Below are positions 1 to 11,565 of a DNA stretch of 64,000 nucleotides, piece by piece. Every line of letters starts with the position of its first letter. Position 1 is the stretch's first letter. The notes under the pieces are model-generated. The model was not told the origin of the DNA and made no database searches. It was given only the letters and a program-made list of their open reading frames with translations. Position numbers and translations under genes: made by a program. This DNA is from Euonymus europaeus (lineage: Eukaryota; Streptophyta; Magnoliopsida; Celastrales; Celastraceae), in assembly GCA_963580455.1 (NCBI GenBank), contig OY756958.1:7762501-7826500 (forward strand), read 5' to 3'.

Positions 1-373
1 ACAAATATGCATTATTATATATTACACACATACATATGTATGTATGTATATGTATATTATATATGTTATGTGATGTTGATGTTGATGTATCTCTATAAAT
101 ATGGAATTGCCAAGTCAATGTTCCATATTTGATTCACATATCTTTTTGATTAAAAATTGTGGGATTGATTTTGTTTTTGAAGAAACCATGTGACTTGTGT
201 TAAATTTTAAAGTGTCCAAAAATTCAAAGCTTAAAATGGTTTTAATAGGTCACGACATTCACTGGATTGTTATTGTTTTCAAACTTGTGGGTCTCATTTT
301 GTCGACAAATATGCATTATTATATAGTACACACATATATATATTTATATTATATATGTTATGTGATGTTGATG
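1..373. repeat. AT-rich direct duplication outside the MULE
   Basis: Bases 1-81 and 305-373 are two copies of the same AT-rich block, both starting with ACAAATATGCATTATTATAT and both ending with GTTATGTGATGTTGATG, 304 bases apart and differing by small indels in TA/TG microsatellite. The spacer (about 82-304) has no gene that I recognise. Open frames here are low-complexity Tyr/Ile/Val stretches and not credible proteins. The second copy runs into a TATATG microsatellite that ends at the left inverted repeat of the MULE. Confidence 0.7.
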
Positions 374-411
374 TATATATATATGTGTGTGTATGTGTAT
401 GTATGTATATC

Positions 412-472
412 AAGATTTCTCCTAGAAAGACTCAAAATACGGACTTCATTCTCGTCCGTCCGATATATCTCA
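412..472 (+). repeat. Left terminal inverted repeat of the MULE
   Basis: Pairs with 12581-12654 in inverted orientation. The first 14 bases are identical; the rest is about 85-90% similar apart from a roughly 16-base insertion in the partner arm. Confidence 0.68.
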
Positions 473-828
473 TGGACCAGAGCTATTTTCATTTTTGTGA
501 GTCCTTTTTCTTCACCCTCTCATATTGGGACCCACTTCCTCACATCTCGACCAAAAATCGACACCCCCTGCTTGCGACCCAGCAAGGAATTGAGCTTCTT
601 CTCAATAGACCTTATTCTCCCCTACTCGCGACCCACCAATCTGAGATAAACTCTGAATTTTTTGTAGCAGCTCATCTTCTTCTCCCTTGTGGCACAAGAC
701 AAATTGTGACTCATCCATTTGAGAGGAATCATTGCATCTCCGAGGATCTCCTTCATCCTCTGATGATGGAACTACCAGGTAATCATTATTGATTCATAAT
801 CGAGCATGTTTGATAAGTTAACAAAATC
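473..828. other. Non-coding MULE interior, left of the TRIM
   Basis: This stretch reads as CT-rich non-coding DNA. Short frames exist but none resembles a known domain. It would correspond to the 3' untranslated side of the minus-strand transposase. Confidence 0.4.
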
Positions 829-1093
829 TGTTGTAATTTCCACACCCCCACACACTAACAATATTGTCCGCTTTAGGTTGTCCGGTTCACTGGATACATC
901 GGGCCCATATATGGGTTGTCCGGTTCACATGGATACAACGGGCCCGCACGGCTTTGTTTCTCCTCAAGTGCAGCAAGCGGGCTTGGGCCCAACTCACTAC
1001 ACAAGGGAAAAGGCCTTGTTAGTGGGTTGAGGTGGGCAACTCCTTATAAAGGAGACTTAACCTCCCACATCTTTCGATGTGAGAGTTTTAACA
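829..1093 (-). repeat. TRIM LTR (left; 3' LTR in minus orientation)
   Basis: Period to the other LTR is exactly 363 bases. It contains a palindromic TATA-like block CTCCTTATAAAGGAG near 1041-1055 and a small inverted repeat CCCACATC/GATGTGAG near its right end. Confidence 0.9.
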
Positions 1094-1191
1094 CTCCCCC
1101 GCACTTGTGGGCTGGGTTATACCACAGACCCAACAAGTGGAGTAGAGGTCATACCCAAGAATCCAACTGGATCAAACCTCCTCCGATATCA

Positions 1192-1456
1192 TGTTGTAAT
1201 TTCCACACCCCCACACACTAACAATATTGTCCGCTTTAGGTTGTCCGGTTCACTGGATACATCGGGCCCATATATGGGTTGTCCGGTTCACATGGATACA
1301 ACGGGCCCGCACGGCTTTGTTTCTCCTCAAGTGCAGCAAGCGGGCTTGGGCCCAACTCACTACACAAGGGAAAAGGCCTTGTTAGTGGGTTGAGGTGGGC
1401 AACTCCTTATAAAGGAGACTTAACCTCCCACATCTTTCGATGTGAGAGTTTTAACA
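1192..1456 (-). repeat. TRIM LTR (right; 5' LTR in minus orientation)
   Basis: Same 265-bp sequence as 829-1093. The primer binding site lies just inside, at about 1180-1191 on the minus strand. Confidence 0.9.
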
Positions 1457-2557
1457 AAATCTCTTATAGGAATCCCGTACCTCCTAATTTTTTCTCTCTT
1501 TTTTTTCTTATTGGGAGATATGAATTTCGATTTTTTTAGTTTTTTTTGTTACCCTATAAAATGATATACTAGTTTTGTTTTATGATCTAGAGCATTGTGT
1601 TAGATTATTGTGGATTTGTAGCTCAAAATGTTTATTTGAAGGAGTTGGATCCTTGAACGATTTTTATTTAACATATTTCAGTCATATACTGGTTGGTCTA
1701 CACAAGTTATTGTTTTAGGATTTACAAATGAACTTGAATGTGTTGATTTGTGTTGTTATACCTAGGTGTTCTTGCTTTCCTTACTTTAAGGTGCACCCTA
1801 TATTGTTCTTGCTGGAGATTTTATATGGTTGCATCCTTTTCTTAAACTTTGAGTATATTAGTTTATGGTTCTAAGTCACTAATTTGCTTATTTTATCTTG
1901 GGTTGATATTCCCAAATTTTATCTTCTGCTTCACTATGCATCAAACTTGTTGGAAATGATGCTTGCTCGCACAATCTCTCTTATAAAGGACGCCAACATT
2001 GATGCTTGTTGTCTACTCTTTTGGTGGTATCTTATACTCATACATAGATATGTTGTTTTCTGGTTGCAGGTTTTGTAGCTTCAATAGAAAATAATATGGA
2101 GTTTGCCCGTATAATTTAGTTGGTCATGGCTTTGTTGCCTAACTACTTGAGTAGAATCTTCATTGGACACAGCAGTTCAAGAAGAATGGACAAGTTCTAT
2201 CACAGAGAATATGGAATCTAGAAGAGCATGTTTCCAACTTTGGTTCAAGAAAAATGGAGAAGTTTTTTCACAGTTTTGTGGCTAAGATGACGCAGTGAAA
2301 TTGTAGAGACATTGGAATTCTAATTCATTTGAATTTGATATGTAAATGTTGTGCTATTGATAATAACATGGAAAAGTTCTATCACAGTTTCATTTCCTTT
2401 GGTCCACCTACGTAGTAAGTATGTATCAGGGAGTGGAGCCTACAACTACATCTTGTTGAAAGCTACAAAAAATGTGTCAGACATATAAATCCATAGGACT
2501 TAAACTTTCTACAACTACAACTCATATGATTCAACAATCTGTGTTCAACAAATTTGC
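1457..2557. other. Non-coding MULE interior
   Basis: About 1.1 kb of AT-rich sequence with no recognisable domain on either strand. The SWIM zinc-finger end expected after a FAR1/MULE transposase is not evident here, so the transposase is probably C-terminally truncated or too eroded to see. Confidence 0.4.
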
Positions 2558-3305
2558 TTAAACTCTGAGTATTGCTATCAACCCGCCCAACATTATAGAT
2601 GCAATGTTTTCCTCCACAATGCCAGTTCTGGCCATATAAGTCATGCTCTGAAACAACTCATCCCGAACTTTGTAAAATATAGTATGCATGTGCAATTCAC
2701 CCATTGACTTCTCTATAGGCCACCTAGTTTTTGTAATGGGTTGTTTGTTGATGTCTTTGTGGTCCAGAGATAGCTCTTGATGTCTTTGATGTTTTAGTGC
2801 TCTAGCAAACCTAGCCACAAAGTCCATCAAAGAGTTTTTCTTCAACACGTAAGACTTAAAAAAGACATGACAACTCTCTGCGCTTTTCCTGCTAGACATT
2901 CCTGGAAAAATTCTTCAATGTCAATAATTTTCAAAATGTAGCACTGACATTTCATTAGAAAAACAGTTGCATAAAAAATAACATACCTGCATAAAATGTG
3001 TCATTAATAAAAGCAGGAATCTACTTGAACCGGATGTCATACATTATTTTTAACCACTCATTGTCGGACAATCCAGTGTGCTCAATAATTTCACTCCATT
3101 GAGTTTCAAAATCTTTTGGAGTCTCCGAATTCCATATGCACTTATGAAACCAGTGATAGTTCCACTTGATTGCATCTATCTTTTCTGAAAATTTGTTTAT
3201 AATATGCCACATGCAAAATCGATGCAATGTGGTTGGCATACATTGACCAATAGCTTTACTCATTGTCGGGTCCTGATCAATGATAATCAATTTGGGTGGA
3301 CCTAT
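2558..3305 (-). pseudogene. FAR1-related MULE transposase pseudogene, C-terminal half
   Basis: FAR1/FHY3-related proteins derive from MULE transposases and keep a MULE DDE domain. Two minus-strand pieces show this. The piece at about 3010-3305 has the family block around IIIDQDPTMSKAIG, then CMWHI(I)NKF. The piece at 2558-2899 has the hallmark NSLMDFVARFARALKHQRH. An intron of about 90 bases fits between them: donor GTATGT near 2990 on the minus strand, and an acceptor just before the GNAMSSRKS-like block near 2900. A TAG at about 3030-3032 replaces what is normally a conserved Trp before the IPAFINDTFYAG block. The left end stops before a SWIM finger. The upstream half continues at 12112-12560, beyond the inserted LTR. 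Confidence 0.78.
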
Positions 3306-4136
3306 TGTTGTACCCCAATTTTTGTCAAAGTCTAAAAGCCCACAAAATTTCAAACCTAAAAATTCACAATTTACATCATTTACGAGCCCAAGATGAGCTC
3401 ATTTAAAACTTTAGCCCAGACGAATAAAAAAGCTCGAACACAACTCATTTGTTTTGTCTCTTATTTTTTATGTCCAATAAGTGAGTCATTTGAGCCCAAA
3501 GAAATGATGAGACCTGATCCAACTAAGACTAAAACACCATCTCAATTAAAGCTTAGCCCAATAAACCACAAGCCCAAAAAAAACAAACTGATCCAATAAA
3601 GTAAGCCCGTTTGTAAACCAGCCCATTACCTAAACAACTACCCAAAACTAAACCTAACGCCCGTCTGTCAGAATGGGCCGGCTTGGCCCAAATAACCCTA
3701 AATGACCTAATAAAAAAGGAAGGGCCGACCAGAAAGAAAGAAATAGAAACGGAGGAGAGAGAGTGTGCTTACCAGAAGGAAAAGACGGAAGACATGGTGG
3801 GGACGCCGGTGCAACGGCTAGGAAGAAAGAAGAGGCGCGCCCGAGTTGGAAAAAGGGGAGAGGGCACCGAAATTCAAACAAAGGGATGATTCGGGTTGAC
3901 AACGGGTGCCGCATGTGTTGATTTTGAGGGATTTTGATTTGAGTTTTGTGGTATAAGTAGGGAGCTGTGGTTTCGATTTTAGGGGGGCTCAGGAGAGGGG
4001 TTTTCGGTTTTGAGGAGAGGAGTTTTAGGTTTTCTGGGGGGTGGTTTCGATTTTCTGGAGGTCTGGGGCTTTTGTGGGAGAAATTCTCACTTCTTTTGGG
4101 GGGGGGTCTTTCTTTCGATTCTTCTAGGTCTCTTTT

Positions 4137-4502
4137 TGATGTGGACAGGGCAGCCATTCTCTTCATGGAAAAGCTGGAATGGAAGAAGACGTGAGGTTGT
4201 TCTGGGATGAAGTTCTTCATGTTGTTGTTTTCTTCGTTGGGCCTTTGTTTTGGGTTGTGGTCTTTGTCTTTGTATTGTTGGGCTTTATTTTGTCTTTGCT
4301 AGCCCATTGTTGTTAGGGTTTTAATCTTTGTCTTGTGTTGTATTCTGGAACTTTTTGGATGAAAAGAAATATAGAGCTGTTGCTCCGCCGTTTGTGTTTT
4401 TCCTTGGTATTCTTTGCGAATCAACAAGGTTGAACTCATTTTGTGGACTTACTGCCTTGGTATTCGTGCGAATCAACAAGGTTGGGGTATTTATTTACAT
4501 CA
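4137..4502 (+). repeat. 5' LTR of the gypsy element
   Basis: 366 bp, same length as the 3' LTR. The differences from that copy are near 4255 (TTTG versus CTGT context) and 4436-4446 (two substitutions). It contains a short internal direct repeat, GCGAATCAACAAGGTTG, twice near its 3' end. Confidence 0.93.
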
Positions 4503-4503
4503 G

Positions 4504-4516
4504 TTGGTATCGGAGC
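4504..4516 (+). promoter_or_regulatory. Primer binding site, tRNA-Met type
   Basis: TTGGTATCGGAGC begins one base after the LTR and matches the common TTGGTATCAGAGC site with one substitution. Confidence 0.85.
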
Positions 4517-4551
4517 GAGGTTCGTTCGGGGTTGTTGGTTCTACTATCGTG

Positions 4552-5322
4552 ATGCCACCTCGGAAACGCACTTCTAAGGAATCTGCTGGAGAAGGATCGA
4601 ATAACCGTGGTGATTTTGTTCGTTTGTCAGAGCAAGTGGCTGCCTTGTCTCAGCAAATGGAAGGAATTACTGTTGCTTTACAAGGCTTGGGGGGACCTCA
4701 GCATGTATCTGATTTGGAAGAAGCTTTGACCGCGAACTTTGACGAGGAGTTTGAAAACCCCTTTCATGCCAAGCATTCAAGGGAGCTCCCACGTGTAAGT
4801 GATAATCATCGCTGGGAAACGGGTCTAAGAGTAGACATTCCAGAGTTTACTGGTGGCTTAACAGCAGAGGAGTTGGTGGACTGGTTGTACACTGTTGATG
4901 AAGTGTTTGAGTTCAAGGAGGTTCCTGCCCGTAAACAGGTCCCTTTAGTTGCAACACGGCTACGGGGCCGAGCCGCGTCGTGGTGGCATCAGCTTAAAGT
5001 GAATCGTTACCGACAAGGGAAGAAGAAAATTGAATCTTGGGAAAAGATGAAAAAATATATGAAGAATACATTCCTACCCCATAACTACGTGAGGAATTTG
5101 TATCAACAATTACAAAATCTGCGGATGGGTAATCGTGGAGTCGATGAGTACACGTCAGATTTCTATCAATTACTTGCTAGAAATGATTTAGTTGAAACTG
5201 ATGAGCAACTTGTTTCAAGATATGTGGGGGGATTGCAGGTGCAGTACCAAGATGTGCTTAATATGTTTGATTTGTTCTCTGTCTCAGAAGCTTATCAGCG
5301 AGCAAAACAGATGGAAACTTGA
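4552..5322 (+). pseudogene. gag: gag (capsid) of the gypsy element
   Basis: The reading frame starts at the first ATG after the primer site (MPPRKRTSKESAGEG) and encodes a Ty3-type capsid domain. Typical blocks are WETGLRVDIPEFTG, LRGRAASWWHQ and MKKYMKNTFLP, ending SEAYQRAKQMET. It stops at a TGA at 5320-5322, where the same frame continues without interruption into the nucleocapsid zinc knuckle. The TGA is therefore a premature stop (or recoded), most simply a CGA to TGA change, and it separates capsid from nucleocapsid. Gag would assemble the cytoplasmic virus-like particle; here it can only be made as a truncated protein unless read through. Confidence 0.88.
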
Positions 5323-8300
5323 TTGAATCGGAAGGGTGTTGATTCTTTTTGGAGTGGAAACCGCCAGAACCGCAGTCTTGGGGAATCTACATTTAATAAG
5401 TCTGAGAAAGTTGAACCTGGTAAACCCGCACCTCTTGCTCCACCTCGTTTTGTCCCGACAGGTCTACGTTGCTTTAAATGTGGTGACATGGGGCATAAAT
5501 CTAGTGAATGTCGCAAGGGGGATCGTAGCGGAAAATCCCTTTTGGTGGACACTAGAGAGGGCGAACGGCTAGACAGTTTCAAAGAGGCTGGAAGTGAGTC
5601 TGGAAATGATAATGAGTTGACGGAAGAGTTTGTAGAGGGGGATAGTGGTACGACTCTAGTAGTGTGGAGATCTTGTTATGCTCCTCGAGTGGTTGAAGGT
5701 GAAAATTGGATACGAACTGCAATTTTTCACTCTACTTGTACAATTGGTGGTCGTGTTTGTCGATTTGTTGTGGATTCTGGGAGCTGTGAGAATGTTGTTG
5801 CAACTGAAGTGATTGATAAACTTCAGCTAGGTACTGAAGATCATCCAACTCCTTACAAGTTGTCTTGGCTTAAGAGGGGGTGGAAGTTCAAGTTACTAGA
5901 CGATGCCTAGTGTCTTTTTCTGTGGGAATAAAATATACAGACCAAGTTTGGTGTGATGTTGTAGACATGGATGCTTGTCATCTCTTATTAGGCAGACCAT
6001 GGCAATTTGATAGACATGTGTTCATGATGGACTGCGTAATACATACTCTTTTGTATTTGATTCTACAAAAATTGTTCTTTTGCCCACTACTGAACATAAC
6101 CAGCCATTTACTAAGCCCACTGGTGGATTAAATGTTTTATCTTTGCGTCAATTTGAAGTTGGATTGGATAGCTCCAGTGTGGTATTTGTGGTAGTCCGCA
6201 AGGAGGTGTCTAAGAGTGGTGGAATTCCCGATGTTGTCCGGGGATTAATTCAAGAGTTTGATGATGTTTTTCCAGAACAGTTACCCATGGGTTTACCTCC
6301 GCTTCGTGAGATTCAACATCGTATCGACCTTGTACCTGGCAGCGTGTTACCTAATCGTCCTCATTATAGGATGAGTCCCCAAGAACATGAGGAATTACGG
6401 CGTCAAGTGGAGGATTTGATTGAAAAGGGTTATGTGCGGGAGAGCCTTAGCCCGTGTGCAGTCCCTGCTCTATTGACTCCTAAAAAGGATGGCACTTGGA
6501 GGATATGTGTGGATAGTCGTGCGATTAATAAAATTACGACTCGTTATCGTTTTCCCATACCAAGATTGGATGACCTCTTGGATCAGCTTACGGGGGCAAC
6601 AGTGTTCAGCAAATTGGATTTAAAGAGTGGGTATCACCAAATCCGTATTCGGCCGGGTGATGAGTGGAAAACAGCCTTCAAGACTAGGGAGGGACTTTAT
6701 GAGTGGCTTGTTATGCCCTTTGGTCTCTCTAACGCGCCCAGTACCTTCATGCATTTTATGAACCAGATTTTGAGGCCTTTTATTGGACATTTTGTGGTTG
6801 TCTATTTTGACGATATATTGGTTTATAGTGTGGATGAATGCAGCCATTTACAACATTTGAGAGAAGTTTTGTTGGTTCTGAGGCGAGAGAAATTATTTGC
6901 AGGTTTAAATAAATGCTCTTTCATGGAAGCACAGGTCCTTTTTCTTGGCTATATCATTTCGGGTCAAGGAATTGCTGTTGACGAAACTAAAATTGCTGCT
7001 ATTCGTGACTGGACAGAACCCCGAACTTTGTTTGATATTCGTAGCTTTCATGGGCTAGCCTCGTTTTATCGCAGATTTATTGCCAACTTCAGTTCTATTA
7101 TGGCGCCGATCACTGAGTGTTTAAAAGATAAAAGGTTCACTTGGAATGATGATGTTGCTACTGCCTTTTCTCAGATTAAGGAGTTACTGACCCATGCACC
7201 TCTTTTGGCTCTTCCTAATTTTTCAATTCCTTTTGAGCTGCATTGTGATGCTTCAAAAGTAGGGGTGGGGGGCTGTGTTGAGCCAGCAAGGCAAACCAGT
7301 TGCATTTTTTAGTGAAAAGCTCTCTGGTGCGAAGATGAATTATAGTGCTTATGATGTAGAATTTTATGCAATTGTTCAAGCATTGCGGCATTGGTATTGT
7401 TATTTGATCCATGATGATTTTATTCTCTATTCGGACCACGAAGCGCTGAAGTACATTAACAATCAATGCAAGCTGTCAGCTCGGCATGCAGCTTGGGTTA
7501 ATTTTCTTCAACAATTTAGTTTCACAGTGAAACATACAGCAGGAACCAGCAACAGAGTAGCTGATGCGCTGAGTCGTCGTGCCACTACTTTATCAATCCA
7601 TCGAACTCAGGTGATTGGCTTTGATAATTTCCACAATTTGTATGCTACTGACCCTTATTTTGGTCCCGTTTTGGACGTGATTAAGGCACGAGAACCCTCA
7701 GAATTTCATATGCAAGAGTGGTTCATCTTTCGGGGTAACCAATTATGCATTCCAGATTGTAGTTTGAGGCTGCAAATTATTAAAGAAGCACACAATTCCA
7801 GCCACATGGGTCAAGACAAAACATTTGCTGCCATCTCAGCTTCCTATTTTTGGCCTTCAATGAGGCGTGAGATTTATCGCTTTGTGGATGGCTGTAGAGT
7901 TTGTCAAGTGTCCAAAGGGTCCGCGACCAATGCCGGCCTTTATATGCCCCTACCGATACCCTCCCAGCCGTGGACTGACATTAGTATGGACTTCGTCTTG
8001 GGTCTCCCGCGAACCCAACGAGGGTTCGATGCTATTTTTGTTGTTGTCGATAGGTTTTCGAAGATGTCCCATTTCATAGCATGCAAGAAGACTACCGATG
8101 CTAGTCATGTTGCTGATTTATTTTTCAAAGAAATTTATCGTTTGCATGGCCTCCCACTGTCCATTGTATCTGATCGGGATACAAGATTTTTATCTCACTT
8201 TTGGCGAAGTTTGTGGTGGTTGACTAGAACTGAATTGAAGTTTAGTAGCTTGTATCATCCCCAAACGGACGGGCAAACTGAAGTGATTAACCGGACCTTG

Positions 8301-8927
8301 GGTAACCTGTTGAGAAGTCTTGTTGGAGATCATTTGAAAACATGGGATCAGTGTCTTTGTCAAGCAGAGTTTGCCATTAATATGGTTGTTAATCGTAGTA
8401 CTGGGTTGGCTCCTTTCCAAATTGTTTATGGAATTTCTCCTCGTACCCCATTGGATTTCTTGCCTCAACAAGACCTGGGTCATATTCATGGCAAGGCGAG
8501 TGATTTTGTGGCTCGGTTACATCAAGTACACCAACTTACTCAACAACGGTTGCTTGATGCTGTGTCTAACTACAAAGTTGTTGCTGATAAGAAGCGAAGA
8601 TCTGTGGATTTTGAAGTGGGTGATTATGTCTGGGCCATTTTGACAAAAGATCGATTTTCTCCTGGTGAATAGAACAAGTTAGCTGCTTGGAAGATTGGAC
8701 CCTTGGAGGTACTCGCAAAAATTAATTCCAACGCTTATAAATTGAAGTTACCAAGTCATTTACGTACTAGTGATGTGTTTAATGTGAAACACTTGGTTCC
8801 TTTTGTGGATGCCCCTTCTGATGAGGAGACTGTTAATTCGAGGTCGAATTCTTTTGCATCTGGAGGGGATGATGTGGACAGGGCAGCCATTCTCTTCATG
8901 GAAAAGCTGGAATGGAAGAAGACGTGA
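5323..8927 (+). pseudogene. pol: Nucleocapsid-protease-RT-RNase H-integrase (pol) of the gypsy element
   Basis: Domains appear in order. The CCHC knuckle CFKCGDMGHKSSEC is near 5470-5511, and the aspartic protease VVDSGS near 5768. RT runs about 6330-6960 with LDLKSGYHQI and catalytic YFDD. RNase H is at 7240-7560 (CDASK, YSDHEAL, NRVADALSRR). The integrase zinc finger (H near 7795, C-x2-C near 7900) is followed by the DDE core (DFVLGLP, SDRDTRF, and E in the QTEVINRTLG block). A GPY/F-like KIGPLEVL leads to the VKHLVPF end. Frame breaks lie near 5878 (G run), 6020-6080, and 7262-7275 (G run). A TAG at 8670-8672 interrupts just before the GPY/F region. The frame runs into the 3' LTR and ends at 8925-8927. 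Catalytic residues are intact, but the polyprotein is broken. Confidence 0.92.
8862..8869 (+). promoter_or_regulatory. Polypurine tract
   Basis: GGAGGGGA sits immediately before the 3' LTR start, where plus-strand DNA synthesis is primed. Confidence 0.8.
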
Positions 8928-9235
8928 GGTTGTTCTGGGATGAAGTTCTTCATGTTGTTGTTTTCTTCGTTGGGCCTTTGTTTTGGGTTGTGGTCTCTGT
9001 CTTTGTATTGTTGGGCTTTATTTTGTCTTTGCTAGCCCATTGTTGTTAGGGTTTTAATCTTTGTCTTGTGTTGTATTCTGGAACTTTTTGGATGAAAAGA
9101 AATATAGAGCTGTTGCTCCGCCGTTTGTGTTTTTCCTTGGTATTCTTTGCGAATCAACAAGGTTGAACTCGTTTTATGGACTTACTGCCTTGGTATTCGT
9201 GCGAATCAACAAGGTTGGGGTATTTATTTACATCA
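8870..9235 (+). repeat. 3' LTR of the gypsy element
   Basis: About 99% identical to 4137-4502. The pol reading frame ends 58 bases inside it. Confidence 0.93.
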
Positions 9236-9240
9236 CTTTT

Positions 9241-11154
9241 CTTCTTGATTTCGATTTTTCTGGAGATAGGATTTCAGTGAGGTGGGAATTGTGAGATTGG
9301 GTTTTTCTTTTGTCATTTTTTTTGTTTCCAGGTTCTCTTTCTTTTTCGATTTTTCTAGGGGCCTGGTTTTGATTTCTAGTTATGGTCGAATTCCATCTAT
9401 TTCGACCGGAATTTCTTGAGGAATTTTCTGTTTATTGTGGCTCTTAAGGTTCTGTTGAGATTTCTTCTCAGAAACACTCGCATCCACCACCATCATACCA
9501 AACCTATTCCACCTTTATCTCAACCCGAGTCATGATTACCATACCCCAAACCAACGCTGCCTCTTTAATCTTTTCCCCCAATTGAGTCCATCTCACTAAA
9601 TCTGTATCATTCGCATATACCCGTTGGTGTTGATTAAGGGGAGAGATTTTTTGGGAGAGCCTACCTTTGTCTGTGATATAGCCCGGCCTACCCATCATCA
9701 TCCCAAGACCAGCAAAAATAGATACTCGGAATCGGAGAGTCACCATTTTGACAATTCAAGTTTCTCTTTAGACCTGATCCAATTCCCAGTCCCCATTTTT
9801 TTGTATTTCCATGTGGTTGAATGCTCTGTTGCTTGTGTTGTCAAAAGGTATACTTCAATCTTGCATTGATTTGTTTGCAAAATTTTGTAATTGAACTTCA
9901 TGCATTTTCCGACCTGATTCAAAGTTCTCGCATATATGAATATTTCTGTGCTTTGCTTATTGAAAGTATGCTTGATGTTTCTTTACTGGTTGATTGATTG
10001 GATTTCTAAAATTGACTCTCTTGTGCTCTCCGTTTTGATTTGGTTGTATGAAATCATTGGAGGTTTCATTACATTGATTAATTGAAGGGTAGTGTACAAT
10101 TTGGTGGGTAAATCTCAGAAGGGTATTTCTTGCACTCTATATTGAGTATATGGTTCTAGTTGTGTTTATTTTGCATAAAATACAAGAATATAAAACTATT
10201 GGAGTTTGTTGATTAATGATGCTCTATGTTACTTTGTGTGGCCTGTGTTTAAGTGATTTATTCTTTGAAGAATTGTGCCATTATGTGTTGAGTTATCGTG
10301 CCCTTTTAAAAAAAGTTTAGCCATGCTGAATTGAGTCTTTAGTTGTTGCTAGGTTTGAGAAAACTATCCTTTGCATTTCGTTTAATTATAAAGAGCAATG
10401 TGGCAGCTATGGTTTTATTCTCATAGTTATCATTCGCAATTAGATTTTTCACTTTGCTCTCATTTGGTTCGAAACCATTGATTAAATGTTTTGTCTATGT
10501 GAATATGTGGAGCCATGATTACATTTTCTTTGAAAATACCTTAGCTCTAATGGTTTATGCGACACTGCCATAATTAACATTGGATAAATTGGGTTGAATT
10601 GTATATGGGTTGTTACTTATAAGCAATTGGGCTAGAGTTGTAAATGATACTTGAGTTTCGATTTACATAGGATTTTTTTTTAAGAAAGTGTTTTGGGATT
10701 TTAAGTGTTTACTTGATTTGTAAATTATTGTATGACGAATTGTGAAAATATGTACGATGACCGAACCAAAACGGGAAAGCATTGGATGCTATCCCGCAAG
10801 GATTCTTGAAGAAGTGATTTTACGGAATCCCTACCATTGGATGGAAAAGGATTTAATGAAGTGCGGAGCCTTCGATACGATATCCGTCTTTCGGTAATAA
10901 ATCATTTTTTTAATCATACTAATTTAATAGTATGGTTGAAATGATAAATTGCCTAAATAAAATTGGGAACCGAGTCCCTCTTATGTGTGCTTATTTTTAT
11001 TATATGTTGATGGTGTGTTTTATTTAAGATGTGTTTTTCCATGCTATGTGATTATGTGTTTAAATTGTATGATATAAAGTATTAATATATTTGAATTGGG
11101 ATTTGCGATAATTCAATATCGTAGAGTCCATAAAAAAAAACTCGGTTCCCAACA
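9241..11154. other. Right part of the solo LTR, no gene
   Basis: Continuation of the Ogre-style LTR after the nested gypsy element. AT-rich, no protein domain. Near 10779-10850 is the block GCATTGGATGCTATCCCGC ... CCATTGGATGG, which recurs in diverged form at 11654-11730 on the far side of the TTTTA tract. Confidence 0.6.
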
Positions 11155-11409
11155 TTTTAATTTCATTTTATTTTTATTCTTATTTTTATTTTATTTTATT
11201 TTTATTTTATTTTTTTTAATTTTATTTTTGTTTTATTTTTATTTCTATTTCAATTTTGCTTTTATTTCTATTTTATTTTTATTATCATTTTTATTTTACT
11301 TTTATTTTTATTTTATTTTTATTTCTATTTCAATTCTATTTTTATTTCATTTTCGTTTTATTTTTAATATCATTTTTTATTTTTATCTTTTAATTTTATT
11401 TTCGTTTTA

Positions 11410-11440
<31 letters not shown>

Positions 11441-11565
11441 TTTATTTTTATTTTATCTTTTGTTTTTATTTTCGTTTTATTTTTATTTTTATTTCTATTT
11501 TTTTTTATTTTTTCATTTTTCATTTTCATTTTATTTTTATTTTTATTTTTATTTTTATATTTTAT
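11155..11565 (+). repeat. Long TTTTA/TTTTAT low-complexity tract
   Basis: About 410 bases of almost pure T and A in degenerate TTTTA and ATTTTT units, with occasional C or G. It lies between the two diverged copies of the GCATTGGATG block inside the solo LTR. The open frame through it (Phe/Tyr/Leu/Ile only) is a composition artefact. Confidence 0.9.

Larger units (their letters stand above)
829..1456 (-). mobile_element. TRIM: miniature LTR retrotransposon, 628 bp, with identical LTRs
   Basis: Two 265-bp direct repeats (829-1093 and 1192-1456) enclose only 98 bases. Each repeat starts TG and ends CA, and the copies look identical by eye. A 5-bp target duplication AAATC flanks the unit (824-828 and 1457-1461). 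The minus strand gives the coding-style orientation: directly after the 5' LTR comes TGATATCGGAGG, a 9-of-12 match to the usual initiator tRNA-Met primer site TGGTATCAGAGC, and before the other LTR is a purine tract GCGGGGGAG. There is no protein-coding capacity, so it must be mobilised in trans. Identical LTRs imply a very recent insertion. Confidence 0.9.
4137..9235 (+). mobile_element. Ty3/gypsy LTR retrotransposon, chromovirus-like, full length but defective
   Basis: The 366-bp LTRs (4137-4502 and 8870-9235) start TGATGTGGAC and end TTTACATCA, and differ at about three sites. The 5-bp target duplication is CTTTT (4132-4136 and 9236-9240). A tRNA-Met-type primer site TTGGTATCGGAGC follows the 5' LTR and a purine tract GGAGGGGA precedes the 3' LTR. 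Between them are gag, protease, RT, RNase H and integrase in Ty3/gypsy order, 5.1 kb in all. The integrase has a GPY/F-type end, but I see no chromodomain. Two nonsense codons and three frameshifts make this copy non-autonomous. It sits inside the solo LTR at 3306-12111. Confidence 0.95.

Noticed and set aside
3654..4220. Minus-strand open frame of 188 codons, Pro/Ser/Leu-rich
   Set aside because: It lies across the solo LTR and the start of the inserted gypsy LTR, so it spans two unrelated sequences; composition reflects the G-rich plus strand.
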